Notes: generated by a model from the sequence alone, not told the origin. A DNA stretch of 64,000 bases from Allolobophora icterica (GCA_963556255.1 OY744610.1:59875617-59939616), one strand, 5' to 3'. Shown: positions 1-10,406, numbered from the stretch's first letter. Numbers and translations: made by a program.

Positions 1-94
1 TCACATGTGTCTGCACACGGCCCCAGTCTCAGAAATACTAATTACAATAACAACAACCACCATTTCTAGGGCGCCATAAGACATCACATGAAGT

Positions 95-263
95 CAGAGG
101 CGTCTATCGTCCCCTAAGTCATTGGAGCAACTTCCTCTTCCCCTCTCTTCTTCCCCCTCTCCTTTATTTCCCCCTTAAAATGGTAGCACACACACTGACA
201 GATCTCCCCCTATTTCTTGGATGGAGCATTTGCTCCAAGGTTTCTATGGTGTATACGCCCCTG
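95..263. mobile_element. short non-autonomous hAT-like element (MITE)
   Basis: The element starts CAGAGGCGTCTAT and ends with TATACGCCCCTG, which are imperfect inverted termini. It is flanked by a perfect 8-bp direct repeat CATGAAGT at 87-94 and 264-271, the target-duplication length of hAT elements. It is 169 bp with no coding capacity. A second family member, in the opposite orientation, lies at 23661-23827. It sits in the 5' flank of channel gene 1a. Confidence 0.8.
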
Positions 264-506
264 CATGAAGTTACAAGGGCGTCTTCGCATGAGGCCGCTA
301 TGAAAAACATGCACATTCACATTTTATGAAATTAATAGAGCCGTTTGTTTTCAGCTCAGTGTAGCGACAATACAACACATTAATAAATTCATACCACTCG
401 CTTTTGTTTGAAACTGGGATGCCGATTTCAAAGGGCATTATGAATTAGCCACGACAGCCTCACGGACAAAACTTCTAATGAAAGTGTTCCACTTTCACAG
501 TATCGC

Positions 507-514
507 TATATAAA
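507..514 (+). promoter_or_regulatory. candidate TATA box of gene 1a
   Basis: TATATAAA within a block that is also found at 20383 upstream of gene 1b and, degraded, near 59285 upstream of 1c. It is about 1.3 kb before the coding ATG, so a noncoding 5' exon plus an intron would be needed. The conservation is visible; transcription start is inference. Confidence 0.4.
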
Positions 515-1795
515 TGCATAAAAATTGAAACGAACGAACGAAAATGATTTCTCTCTTCGCAAACAAAACCGCCAAAGATAATGACATCGTGAACGATTAT
601 CCGACTGATGTTTGTGGCTCATAGTTTGTCCATTTCGTTCGCCAAAGTAACACGTTGCAACAACAACCTTTCACAGAACCAGGAATTTCAATTCTCCGTG
701 GGTGTTGCTGACGCAGAAGCACAAATGTCTGTCCTATATATAGGCCTATTTCGTCAGAACAAAGCTTACAATCGACGTATTTCTACGGAGGAGGAGATAG
801 AAAACGCCCGTTGACGACACACATTATCGCAAAGCGTCAGCATAGGAAAAACTTGCTCGAACACGAATATATTTTTGGTCATTCTTAGGAGTCGTATCTA
901 CTCCGAGCTTTGGCACCGCGAAGACATTTATGCTTTTAGAGCACGTGATTAAACTGTGTAAAATATCAGTTAGAATATATCAATATACTCGAGGTCAGAA
1001 TGAGACGCATTGAGACCGACATCTTCGTGAGGCATTATTGTAATTGAGATGGCAATATATGACGTTGATTATCTGAGCTGCATTACAATTGACTGCTTTG
1101 GTGTTGGGGTGTCGACAATGAATTTTGAATTAAGATGCGTCATCGCGATGTATGCTTAGTCATTGCGAGCGTTTAGGGAATTATTTCTGTATGGGATCAT
1201 TAAGCTATTTTGAAAAAAACTACCGTCTGCTGCCTCTTTCGTCAAAGACTGTCTCACTTTTTCAGCAGAGAAATTTCGTTTACCAAGGACAGTTTTAGTT
1301 TGATATAAAGGTTGGTTGTTAGTTGATGTTTATCATCACTGTGCAATAATAAAGATGATTGCCGTCGCCCTCCTTCTTTCTCCAGGCTTCGGACTGGCGA
1401 TAAGATAAGCTCGTTTGAATGGTCACAGTGCAAAACGGCTTTTGATTGTTGTGATGCTACCTAGTAATTCATGTAATTCGCCGTTTCCATCACTTCCACG
1501 ATATTTCTAAATCTTGTGCTTTTATATCTCTCAAAAAGTCGTCCTCTGACCTCCTCATCACATGGTCAAATAACAACAGACGAACACATCACCGTGGGGC
1601 ATGGTGTTCTACCCAGGACAGTTCTTGTCGTTAAATCCAGCCATTACTGAATTCTCTCCCTTGAACAATTTTGGGAAGGATATTACCGTGCATTGTCTCA
1701 GAATTGAACTTAACTGACATTGAGCGTATAACAAGTGCGTGCAATAAAAAAATCAAACTTATAATCAAAGAGTTTCAATGCAAATTAAAATAATC

Positions 1796-1945
1796 ATGCT
1801 GCCTGAGATTCGTCGCGAGTTGCGCAGGTTTGCCGAGATTACGACGGTCAAGGGCATCGGTCGAACTGTCAGAGCAAACAAAGGAGTGGCACGCACCTGT
1901 TGGATCGTCTTCCTCATCGTCTGCTTCGCGCTGCTCATGCTCCAG
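1796..1945 (+). CDS. DEG/ENaC channel subunit 1a, exon 1
   Basis: This exon encodes 50 residues: the cytoplasmic N-terminus and the first half of TM1. I chose the ATG at 1796 because the M-x-P-E-I start is shared by the subtype-1 copies 1b and 1c. An in-frame ATG at 1778 would add six residues but is not conserved. The family's gating His-Gly motif is replaced by Lys-Gly (V-K-G-I-G-R, residues 18-23). TM1 begins around residue 34 (C-W-I-V-F-L). The exon ends in CAG and is followed by the donor GTAAGC at 1946, phase 0. It joins exon 2 at 2366 across a 420-bp intron. Confidence 0.85.
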
Positions 1946-2365
1946 GTAAGCGTTTGTTTACATCGAGCATCAGGCATCACGTGAAACGCTATGGTATCGA
2001 AAAGTTGTCAATAGTATAATAGAAGTATGTATATTCATTACCGAGATAACATATTTTCGAGCAGGCACGTGAAAATCCCAAGTATTCGATGGAATGTTTT
2101 GGCGAAAGCCTTCCTAAGATAGCTCGAGCATTGAACAGAAGAAACTAAATGTCGAGCTGAGATTCTCGTACATAATAAATTCGCATAGATAATAAATTCT
2201 CGAGTAATACGAATGGAAAGTATTAAACAGAAATTCTTAGGTAAAAGATTGAGGTTTCGATTTTGGAGCGCATAGCTTCGGTATCTATTAATTGCATGCA
2301 TTATGCACGTGGGTATCAAGTTGAGAATTACGATAAAATATCGAGGTAATGTGTTTTAACTGTAG

Positions 2366-3784
2366 GTGATAACCGTTCTGATGAACTACTACAGCTACGT
2401 CGTCGTTCAAAACAAGGCCGTCGTTCAAACTTCACCCAATTTTCCAGATGTCACCGTCTGCAACCTGTTTCCGCTCTCAGATCGAAAGAACTTTGACGTC
2501 CGATATCAGACCTACCTGCAAAAGCTTGATTTCCTGCGCAGTCACCGAAAGTCACCTGAGAATTTCCGGTCCAACGACGGATTCTGGTACTTTCTTCGTT
2601 CCTTGATCGCCTACAACGTCAATACACTTGATCCCCGCATCGCCAAAGAGAACGATCCAAATGAAGATGGGTTCGTCGTGGAGTGCCGAGAGAACCAGTG
2701 GGACCTATTCAACGGAGCGGACTGTCCGGTTTCTATCGAGCATGACCGTCCGTTGCAGAAGTGCGTCCGAATTCGGGCCAGCCTTAAGGATGTTGCTCTT
2801 GTCAAGATGATTTTGTTTGTCGATGACTTCTGGTCTGACGTGGTTGACTCCTTCTACAGCTGGACACGAATGCCAATGTCCACAGGAGTCCGCGTCATGG
2901 TCCACGCCCGTGGTACTAAGCCGGACACGAAGACATCTATTTTTGTAGCGCCAGGCTCTGATCTCACGATCACCGTGAAACAGACGAATATAACTCGACT
3001 GTCTTACCCGAGAAGCAACTGTACCAACCGGCGCCTGATGCATTCCGATCGCCTGGATTCCCTTCCATATAATCAGGCGACTTGTATCAGCCTGTGCCGA
3101 CAGCGACAGGTCATTGAAGCGTGTCATTGCATCGATACGTTCGAGTTTTTCACTGAAGCGGAACTTCAGGAAGTAAACGGAACGTTCTGCTTGAACGTAA
3201 CACAGTTCTTGAGTGACGTGCCTCTTTCGAACGATACAGTAATCGACGATATATGGAAAGTGCTGAAGTGCTGGTGGAACATCAATCCTGTAGAAGAAAA
3301 ATGCGACTGCCCAGTTGAGTGCTCTGAGATCCAACATGAGTTTAGTGTATCTGGAGCACGTTGGCCAAGTCCTGTGTACCAGTTGGCCTTCTACGATCGA
3401 TATCTACGAGAGAACCCTCACTACGCTGAAAAGTTCTCCGCTTACGCGACCCTGAAGACGGAAAGAGGTCAGAAAGGCGGTGCCGATACCCTAAGACGAG
3501 TTCGAGACCTGAAACTGATCGAGGACAATTTTCTCCAGGTCACGATAAAGATGAACGACAGGAGTATCACGAATGCCACGGACATCTTGGCCATTTCCTG
3601 GGATACGATGGCTTCAAATCTCGGGGGATCGTTGAATCTTTGGTTGGGTATATCGGTTTTGACGGCCGCTGAAATCATTGAGCTGTTCTATTCATTGATG
3701 CAGATTCTGTGGATTACAAATCAAACGGACGTTGAGATTCCCCGAAAGGCAGAAGAAACCATTAGACCTCCAACTCTTAAATAA
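2366..3784 (+). CDS. DEG/ENaC channel subunit 1a, exon 2
   Basis: With exon 1 this gives a 522-residue membrane protein, normal for DEG/ENaC channels, which form trimeric sodium-conducting pores in the plasma membrane. The acceptor ACTGTAG precedes 2366; the first codon GTG is Val of TM1, not a start. In protein order one sees the end of TM1 (to about residue 57), FPDVTVCN (76-83), a large extracellular domain with NIT and NGT glycosylation sites, the Cys-rich stretch C-I-S-L-C...C-H-C, then C-D-C-P-V-E-C with a WPS motif, and TM2 (about 473-498) starting with N-L-G-G-S-L-N. The selectivity-filter triplet is G-I-S (478-480), where ASICs have G-A-S. The tail is 23 residues. It is intact and type member of subtype 1. 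The ligand or stimulus cannot be told from sequence. Confidence 0.9.
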   Translation: MITVLMNYYSYVVVQNKAVVQTSPNFPDVTVCNLFPLSDRKNFDVRYQTYLQKLDFLRSHRKSPENFRSNDGFWYFLRSLIAYNVNTLDPRIAKENDPNEDGFVVECRENQWDLFNGADCPVSIEHDRPLQKCVRIRASLKDVALVKMILFVDDFWSDVVDSFYSWTRMPMSTGVRVMVHARGTKPDTKTSIFVAPGSDLTITVKQTNITRLSYPRSNCTNRRLMHSDRLDSLPYNQATCISLCRQRQVIEACHCIDTFEFFTEAELQEVNGTFCLNVTQFLSDVPLSNDTVIDDIWKVLKCWWNINPVEEKCDCPVECSEIQHEFSVSGARWPSPVYQLAFYDRYLRENPHYAEKFSAYATLKTERGQKGGADTLRRVRDLKLIEDNFLQVTIKMNDRSITNATDILAISWDTMASNLGGSLNLWLGISVLTAAEIIELFYSLMQILWITNQTDVEIPRKAEETIRPPTLK

Positions 3785-4104
3785 TACACTACTTATTTGC
3801 AGAATTATTTAAGCATGATATGGCTCTTCTTCATAAAATGAATATATAGGCAAGATGTGGATTTGTACTTTTCTCTATGTACAAGGCAGAGTTAGGATTA
3901 GCCGTATACCATAATACAAGATACTGTGTAGGCTTACCGTGGAGTGGATTGTTAAAATGTTTCACTAACCAGTGATTGCACGTTATCACAGAGTGGTGAT
4001 GACCTCAGAGAATGAGTTTGATCGGGTATTATTTTGTTTTACAAACGTCCTCAGTGAGATCTTATAATTGAGTTGGGTTGACGTAGTAGCATATTTTGTC
4101 CACA
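3785..4104. other. 3' flank of gene 1a, nothing coding
   Basis: AT-rich sequence resembling the flank after gene 1b (29583 onward). I see no open frame, RNA gene or clear element in it. Confidence 0.6.
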
Positions 4105-4316
4105 CTGCCCGTTTTTAAAATTTTTAAATTTTTAAAATCAGGTTCATCAAGTGTCGTGTACTCTATGTTTTGCACACGGCATCAGTCTGATAATTAAATT
4201 TTCAGCAAGTCAGATTAATCGGATATCTATGTTTTTCCACACGGCACCAATCTCACAACTAAATCCAGTTAAATCTTTGCCGCTTGTATTTTGCTAACGA
4301 CCGTGTTATGACGTCA
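4105..4316 (+). repeat. degenerate 60-bp repeats ending at a CRE-like site
   Basis: Three decayed units with the pattern CAGGTTCATCGGATG...TTTTTGCACACGGC...CAGTCTGATAATTTCAGC. They lead to the palindrome TGACGTCA at 4309-4316, the consensus cAMP-response element. The same module occurs in most intergenic spacers of the array, here between genes 1a and 2a. Binding of CREB-type factors is inference. Confidence 0.65.
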
Positions 4317-5848
4317 TGTGTATGTTTACCATAATTTTTTAAAGTTAGAGTAAATAAAAAACCCGGAAAAAACGTCGTTTTTTCAAAGATGTAAAAGACG
4401 GTAAAAAACAATAATTTGACTTTGTCACATCTTGTAGGCCATTCTGCAATTTAAAATTAAACCCTTGTTAACAGAATTTAATCAGCAAATGACAAAAATT
4501 TATAAGTAAACACTAAGTAACATTAATCTACAACAATTATTTAAGTTCTTATAAGTTTGGTTTAATAAGAAATTGAGAAAATAAAAGATATTGAAATCGT
4601 TTCAAATTTAAATTGTAAACATAAGTCCACATTAGTCCATGCTGACATAAACTAACACAATTAAAAACTAAACAATGCAGGTATAGAGTGCATTTAATTA
4701 AAAACTGTACTTAAAATTTTTACTTAGGGATATATAAAAACTTGATATCCCTGAATCGTATGACATGGGACTTAAGTTCTTAGACTACGCCTCATCTTCG
4801 GATGACCAATCAACACCCGAATAAACTTTCTCACAGTAAATGCATTTCAATTTAGCCAATGCTGAGTTTTTGTCTTTCTCGTTAATCAAAGTAACGTAAC
4901 TCCAGTCCGCACCCGTTTATTTTGGCATTTTCGAAAACTTAGAAATAACCCTTTAAAATTTTATTTCTTGTACTGTGCTATTTAATAAAGTATTTATTTC
5001 TCAAATGATGACGTAAATAGTGACGTATATTAGCTGAATCCCTGAAAACACGGAGACTACTTAAGGGACATCAGACAAAATAAAATAAAACCAAAAAATG
5101 AAAAAAATAACAGACAGTAAATAAATAAATAAAGTTACCTAGATAAAACAAAAGACGGAAAAAATGAGAAGAAAAATGAAAAACGAAAAAACGAGTTTAA
5201 AAAAAATAAAAACCGAAAGAAAACAGGTTTTGACAACTATGATGTTTATAGTGAGTCCACGTTGCCCTTTTTTGTTACGGGAAACTCAACGACATACTTG
5301 TGGTCTTCTGGGAGTAGGTTCTTTAAAAAACATCGTAAACAGGCGAAACTGAACATGTTTTGACGAGAAACAGCTTATGTTTTCAGGCCCTTTTCACAAT
5401 ACTATCGTCTATTCCAATCAGGAACTAGATTTAGGATTCTTCATTACACAGCACGCATGTCTCATTATGTATAATTATGTAGTTTTCCTGTGGTAATAAC
5501 ACCTGCAGACATGTCGAAGCCCAGGATTAATAATTTCAGGTGATGCATGATGCTTGAAGAGGAAAACGCCAATTTATCGATCACGTCGTTGTCAATTTTT
5601 ACACGAGGAATGAACCCATAATAGCTTGACTCAATTTGTTGCAATTAATAAACACCGATAATGTGAAGGTATATAGATACAAATATCACAGCAAATAATA
5701 TCTCGTTGCAAACATAACGATTGAAGCTAATGACAGTTATGAACGTTTAAACAATTACCTCATTGACGTGTCGCATTTTTTCGATTTCGTTTCCAAGTAC
5801 ACAGACAGGGACAAGCAACAGTTTGTTCGCATTAACGACGGGACCATG
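4317..5848. other. 5' flank of gene 2a
   Basis: AT-rich spacer with no credible gene. The part from about 5230 to 5600 is homologous to the flank of gene 2b (about 55860-56160, reversed) and to the relict at 31725-32250, so it is part of the subtype-2 duplication unit. The lysine-rich frame near 5164 is low-complexity A-rich DNA. Confidence 0.6.
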
Positions 5849-5854
5849 TATATA
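5849..5854 (+). promoter_or_regulatory. candidate TATA box of gene 2a
   Basis: TATATA followed by GG in the context GGGACCATG-TATATAGG. The same block is found reversed at 55546-55551, upstream of gene 2b. It lies about 390 bp before the coding ATG, the shortest distance among the three subtypes. Confidence 0.45.
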
Positions 5855-6240
5855 GGCAGATGCCATGACTGATTCTGAGCCTATAACAGTACTTTCAGGG
5901 ATGCGCTGTAACACAACACTCTCCGTGTGGCTTTGGAACTATTCGACCCGAGAAACCAGATATCTCTGCGGTAGGATCAGGAAATTGCCCGTTGGTCACA
6001 AACTTTCACGAAAAGCGTTGACTTGCAAATACTTCTTCGAATGTCGATTTTTTCGTTTCTGGTGAATCTTATGAAAACCGTGTCGCGTCTTTTTTGGTGA
6101 TCCGGGCATGTGATCGGAATTCGTGGAAAGATCTAAAACAAGCGGATATTTGTCTAAAACACAAATATTCTCACCTTGTGTGTACAACTCTAGATAATAA
6201 AACAGAAGAATAAATAGTAGCGACACTAATAGAATAGATT

Positions 6241-6390
6241 ATGTTGCCCGAGATTCGTCAAGAGTTGCGCAAGTTCGCCGAGATTACGACGGTCAAAGGC
6301 ATCGGTCGGACGATAAGAGCAAACAATGGAGTGGCACGCACCTGTTGGTTCGTCTTCCTCGTTGTTTGCTTTGCACTGCTCATGTTCCAG
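6241..6390 (+). CDS. DEG/ENaC channel subunit 2a, exon 1
   Basis: Fifty residues beginning M-L-P-E-I-R-Q-E-L, with V-K-G-I-G-R at residues 18-23 (Lys in place of the family His) and the first half of TM1 from C-W-F-V-F-L. The exon ends with TTCCAG and the donor GTGAGT at 6391, phase 0. The ATG is the conserved one; no upstream in-frame ATG was seen nearby. Confidence 0.87.
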
Positions 6391-6817
6391 GTGAGTAATT
6401 ATTTTCATGGACTGTCAAGCATCACATGAAAGAGTCCAGAATCGAAAAGTTGTTAAATGTCGAGTTGAACTGTAAAATGGAACTGTAAAACACAAATTAA
6501 AGAATTTTCAAGGAATCGGGTGAACACTCCGAGCATCCAGATGATATTCATCAAACTCAGTTGAGAATTTCAAGTGCAGAGTAGAATAACTCGAATATTG
6601 ATTAGAAGAAACTGGGCATGGAGCTAAAATTAAGGAAGAAAATTATTAGTTGAAATTATCCAAAACAACAACTATTTCTCTAAAAAGTAATGACATATGA
6701 GATTTTCAAATTTAGAGCAAATGGTTTAAGCGGAACATTTTATTTAGCAAGCAACGGGTATCGAGTGAGATTCTCGACGATTCTACCCACATTCCATTGA
6801 GATGATTTTCATTTCAG

Positions 6818-8236
6818 GTGATAACCGTTCTGATGAACTACTACAGTTACGTCGTCATTCAAAACACGGCTGTCATCCAGACGTCACCCAATTTTCCAGA
6901 TGTCACCGTCTGTAACCTGTTTCCGATATCTGATCGAAAGAACTTCGACCTGCAATATCAGACCTACTTGCAGAAGCTCAACTTCCTGCGGAGTCATCCA
7001 AGGTCGCCAGAGAATTTCACGGCCGACAAAGACGTCTGGCATTTTATGCGATCACTGATCACTTTTAACGTCAATATCCTTGAGTACCGCATCGGTGAAG
7101 TGGACGATCCTAATGAAGATGGGTTCGTTGTGGAGTCCATCCAAAACAAGTGGGACCTCTACAACGGAATCGACTGTCCATTCGTTTCCGAGTATGACCG
7201 ACCGCTGCAAAGGTGCGTCCGATTCCGAGCCACTAACAACGACACGGCCCTCATCAGATTGATGTTGTTCGTCGATGACTTCTGGTCTGACGTCATCGAC
7301 TCCTTCTACAGCTGGACACGAACGCCAATGTCCTCAGGAGTCCGCGTCATGGTCCACGCCCGTGGTACTAAGCCCGACACAAAGACATCCATTTTTGTAG
7401 CGCCGGGCTCTGATGTCATGATAACCGTGAAACAGACGAATATAACTCGTCTGTCGCACCCAAGGGGCAACTGTACCAACCGGAGCCTGATGGATACCGG
7501 GCGACTTGATTCTCCTCCCTATAATCAGGCGACCTGCATCAGCCTGTGCCGACAACGACAGGTCACTCGAGCCTGCAACTGCATTGATACGTTCGAGTTC
7601 TTTACTGAAGCGGAACTGCAAGCGCTCAATGGAACCTTCTGCTTGAACGTAACGCAGTTCATTGGCGAAGTGCCTCCTGTGAACGATACAGTAATCGACG
7701 ATCTTTGGAAAGTACTCAAGTGCTGGTGGTACTTAGTTCCGGTCGAAGAAATCTGCGACTGTCCTGTGCCTTGTTCTGAGATCAACTATGAGTTTAGTGT
7801 CTCTGAGGCACGTTGGCCCAGTCCTGTGTATCAGCTGGCCTTCTACGATCGATATCTACGAGAGAACCCTCACTACGCTGAAAAGTTCTCTGCTTACGAG
7901 ACGCTCAAGACGGACGAAGGTCAGAAAGGCGGTTCCGATACCCTAAGACGAGTTCGAGACCTGAAACTGATCGAGGACAATTTTCTCCAGGTGACAGTAA
8001 AGATGAATGACAGAAGCGTAACGACTGCCACGGATATCTTGGCCATGTCCTGGGATACGATGGCTTCAAATCTCGGCGGATCGTTGAATCTTTGGTTGGG
8101 AATATCGGTTCTGACGGCAGCTGAAATAATTGAGCTGTTCTATTCGTTGGTGCAGATTCTGTGGACTAGGAATCGAATGGATGTTGCGATTTCTCGAAAG
8201 GCGGAGGAAGCCATGAAACCTTCAACTCTGAAATAA
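6818..8236 (+). CDS. DEG/ENaC channel subunit 2a, exon 2
   Basis: Exon 2 of an intact 522-residue channel subunit; the acceptor TTTCAG ends at 6817 and the intron is 427 bp. FPDVTVCN, the Cys-rich extracellular domain, WPS and TM2 with G-I-S are all present. Subtype 2 is marked by K-N-F-D-L-Q-Y-Q, L-I-T-F-N-V-N-I-L-E-Y and E-V-D-D-P-N-E-D, shared with gene 2b. Its last 20 or so codons (K-A-E-E-A-M-K-P-S-T-L-K) instead resemble subtype 1, and the original subtype-2 ending survives just downstream at 8242-8370. This points to an exchange between paralogs at the 3' end. Confidence 0.9.
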   Translation: MITVLMNYYSYVVIQNTAVIQTSPNFPDVTVCNLFPISDRKNFDLQYQTYLQKLNFLRSHPRSPENFTADKDVWHFMRSLITFNVNILEYRIGEVDDPNEDGFVVESIQNKWDLYNGIDCPFVSEYDRPLQRCVRFRATNNDTALIRLMLFVDDFWSDVIDSFYSWTRTPMSSGVRVMVHARGTKPDTKTSIFVAPGSDVMITVKQTNITRLSHPRGNCTNRSLMDTGRLDSPPYNQATCISLCRQRQVTRACNCIDTFEFFTEAELQALNGTFCLNVTQFIGEVPPVNDTVIDDLWKVLKCWWYLVPVEEICDCPVPCSEINYEFSVSEARWPSPVYQLAFYDRYLRENPHYAEKFSAYETLKTDEGQKGGSDTLRRVRDLKLIEDNFLQVTVKMNDRSVTTATDILAMSWDTMASNLGGSLNLWLGISVLTAAEIIELFYSLVQILWTRNRMDVAISRKAEEAMKPSTLK

Positions 8237-8241
8237 CACGC

Positions 8242-8370
8242 AGTTCTATTCATTGACGCAGATTTTGTGGAATATAAATCGTACTGACGTTCAGGATTCC
8301 CGAAAGGCGGAAGGAACTCCGAAGCATCCAGTTTCAAACTTTGCCTGTCACGATGGAACAATGTGATTTT
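8242..8370 (+). pseudogene. orphaned subtype-2 3' coding end
   Basis: Directly after the stop of gene 2a the last part of exon 2 appears a second time, from TTCTATTCATTGACGCAG onward. Its translation runs D-S-R-K-A-E-G-T-P-K-H-P-V, the C-terminus of gene 2b, and it continues into sequence matching the 2b 3' flank (53150-53190, reversed). It has no link to an open frame. It is best explained as the displaced original 3' end of 2a after unequal exchange. Confidence 0.75.
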
Positions 8371-8689
8371 AGGATTTAGGATTTCTATATTCGTGTTTTA
8401 CTTAGCTATTAAGAAGTATGATGTCGACTTGGGCGTTTCTCGATATGCAGATTTGGACTTGATGACTTAGAGTTCGCAACGGTGAGGTCTGGGCTGGTGT
8501 TGTAATACAAGTTAAGTACTATGTAAAGTTGAGTTTATGGTCAATATCCTGCGGGTGAAATACGTATATAGTTAAGTTAGTCAATTATGACAATGTTATC
8601 GTATTTAGTGCCTGCAGGTATATTAAGAGATACGATGATTTCACACGCACAGATAGAACCGATAGGTGTCTGCAGGAAAGCAGGTTCAC

Positions 8690-8830
8690 CACGGTGATCG
8701 ATGGGTTAGAGTGCTGAGCATGTAACGCGGAAGCTATACAGGTTCGAGTTGTTACTGTGTTGGAACCTTACGCAAGTCCTTCACTCACAGTCATATTATT
8801 GCTTTGCGTCATCGTTATGATGTCGTATGG
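8690..8830 (+). mobile_element. tRNA-derived SINE, family 2
   Basis: A tRNA-like head (ATGGGTTAGAGTGCTGAGC as A box, GGTTCGAGTT as B box) followed by the tail CGCAAGTCCTTCACTCACAG. The same copy is found reversed at 51820-51955 downstream of gene 2b, so it inserted before those genes duplicated. It is not a functional tRNA gene: arms do not fold fully. Confidence 0.6.
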
Positions 8831-8930
8831 TCGTGTGAACTTCTGAACTTTGGAAGGAGGGCAGTATCAAATACAGTTTCATTGTAGATCCTTATATATT
8901 ACATTATAATATATTATTTTATGAGATGTC

Positions 8931-9156
8931 GTTTATTTATTCCGGATATTTCTATAGCGCCTCTCGAAGTCTACTACTACTCAGAGGCGCTCCCGACTAC
9001 AGCATTTGATACTGTTCCGGAATTTTCACGCCGAAGCGCCACAAGCAATTGCGAGTGAAGGACTTGCCCAAGGTCCGTACGCAGTGGCTAGAGTGGGATT
9101 CGAACCTGCAACCCTCCGGTCACAAGGCGCCGAACTTACCACTGAGCCACCACGCC
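8931..9156 (-). mobile_element. tRNA-derived SINE, family 1
   Basis: On the minus strand the head reads GGCGTGGTGGCTCAGTGGTA (A box) with the B box GGTTCGAATCCC, then a body of about 130 bp and an ATAAATAAA-type tail at 8931. Near-identical copies lie at 19832-20072 and 30747-30977, all in minus orientation. Gene 2b lacks it at the matching place, so it came after that duplication. Confidence 0.75.
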
Positions 9157-9194
9157 TCACAAAGTCATATGCTTTGCACTCTGTCCCAGTCCTT

Positions 9195-9380
9195 TAAATT
9201 CAGCGGAACAGGTTCATCCGATGTTGTTTATGTATTTCACCCGGCCCCAGTATTTTAAATTCAGCGAATCAGGTTCATCGGATGTCGTATGTTTTTCACA
9301 CGACCCCAATCTGATAACATAAATGAATCCAGTTGATTCAATGTCGTGTCAGTTGTGTACACGGCCGTGATATGACGTCA
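9195..9380 (+). repeat. degenerate 60-bp repeats ending at a CRE-like site
   Basis: Three units of the array's 60-bp repeat (TCAGGTTCATCGGATGTCG, TTTTTCACACGACCCCAATC) ending with TGACGTCA at 9373-9380. The block lies between genes 2a and 3a, matching 51507-51735 on the inverted side. Confidence 0.7.
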
Positions 9381-9529
9381 TGTAACAGTTAACAGTAAAT
9401 CCACGTTGCTCTCTTTATTAGTGGATACATAACGACATTGCTGTGGTCTTTTGAAGTACATCTTTATCAAAATATCTGTGGACTGACGACTCTAAACGTA
9501 CAAATTATGAAATTCTTGAACAACTTCTT

Positions 9530-9910
9530 AGTTTATGTTGCACTAGTTCTTTGGAATAAACTCCCAACGGTTCTCCGTTATTTTGCTTCTCCTCCTATCT
9601 CGCCCCTTAATTTCACTTCTCCGCTTGTAGGCCTACTCTCCTCTGCTGCTTTCCACTCCATTCCGAAAACCGAACTCTTCAAGCTATCCTATAGTAATTC
9701 TACGACACAATCATCACCGATTGCCACCGTAACACCATGCTGTTTCCTCGGCTTGACCTCCCACGATTCTGACCTGGCACCCGAACAGACAAAACCCGTC
9801 TATTGCCGACTTTATTTGATATAGCGCCGGTCAATAATCTGTCTTCCTGTCGTAGCATTTGTGTAGCGCTAAGAAAAATTTCGGAGATTTACATTACATT
9901 ACATTATTTT
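9530..9910 (+). mobile_element. 3' end of a CR1/L2-like LINE
   Basis: Decayed end of reverse-transcriptase ORF2 (V-L-W-N-K-L-P...F-H-S-I-P-K-T-E-L-F-K-L) followed by a 3' tail ending near GCGCTAAGAAAAATTTCGG. The same fragment sits at the same place upstream of genes 3b (37815-38130) and 3c (51050-51400, reversed). It is therefore an old, 5'-truncated insertion that is now part of the subtype-3 duplication unit. Confidence 0.65.
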
Positions 9911-10398
9911 GACGCCAGAAGCTAATGTCTTCAAGAGTTTTAACACACTTGCCTCTATTCCAACCATGCACTTCTTTGAGGATCGTTCATTAAGCAGCAT
10001 GCTTATCTCATTATGAGCCTAATTTCGTTATGGTAATAATTGTTTGCATATATCTGCGCCACGACAGCGCAGTTAATAATTTCATGTGACTCGTCAGGAT
10101 TTGAACAGGGACATCAATTTATGGATCTCGTTTTTATCAAAAAGCCACGACGATAATTATAGGCTCACATAATAGCTGGATTAAATCTTTCGCAATTAGT
10201 ACACACACGATTGATACGCTGTGAACCGAGATTTATGTAAAACTTATTGTAAGTGATTTTCATCTGTGCAAATATGACGATCGAAGCCAATGAATGTTTG
10301 ACCTTTGAAGCGATCATAATCATCGACGTGTTGCAGCTTTTCAATTTCGTTCCCTAAGTGCGCAGGCTAACAAACGGTCCACTTTCACGACGGATCCA

Positions 10399-10406
10399 TA
10401 TAAATA
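10399..10406 (+). promoter_or_regulatory. candidate TATA box of gene 3a
   Basis: TATAAATA in the context GGATCCA-TATAAATA-GCCAG. It is the same at 38584 (gene 3b) and 50534 (gene 3c, reversed). The next 300 bp are also conserved among the three but not as an open frame, as expected for a noncoding 5' exon. It lies 1.9 kb from the ATG, of which 0.67 kb is a LINE insertion. Confidence 0.45.

Noticed and set aside
3469..3678. A 69-codon antisense frame that recurs in every channel gene
   Set aside because: It is conserved only because the sense strand (TM2 region) is; it has no independent start context or promoter.
9100..9156. A functional tRNA gene on the minus strand
   Set aside because: A and B boxes are present, but arms do not pair properly and the same head occurs in three copies with a common tail, as in a SINE.
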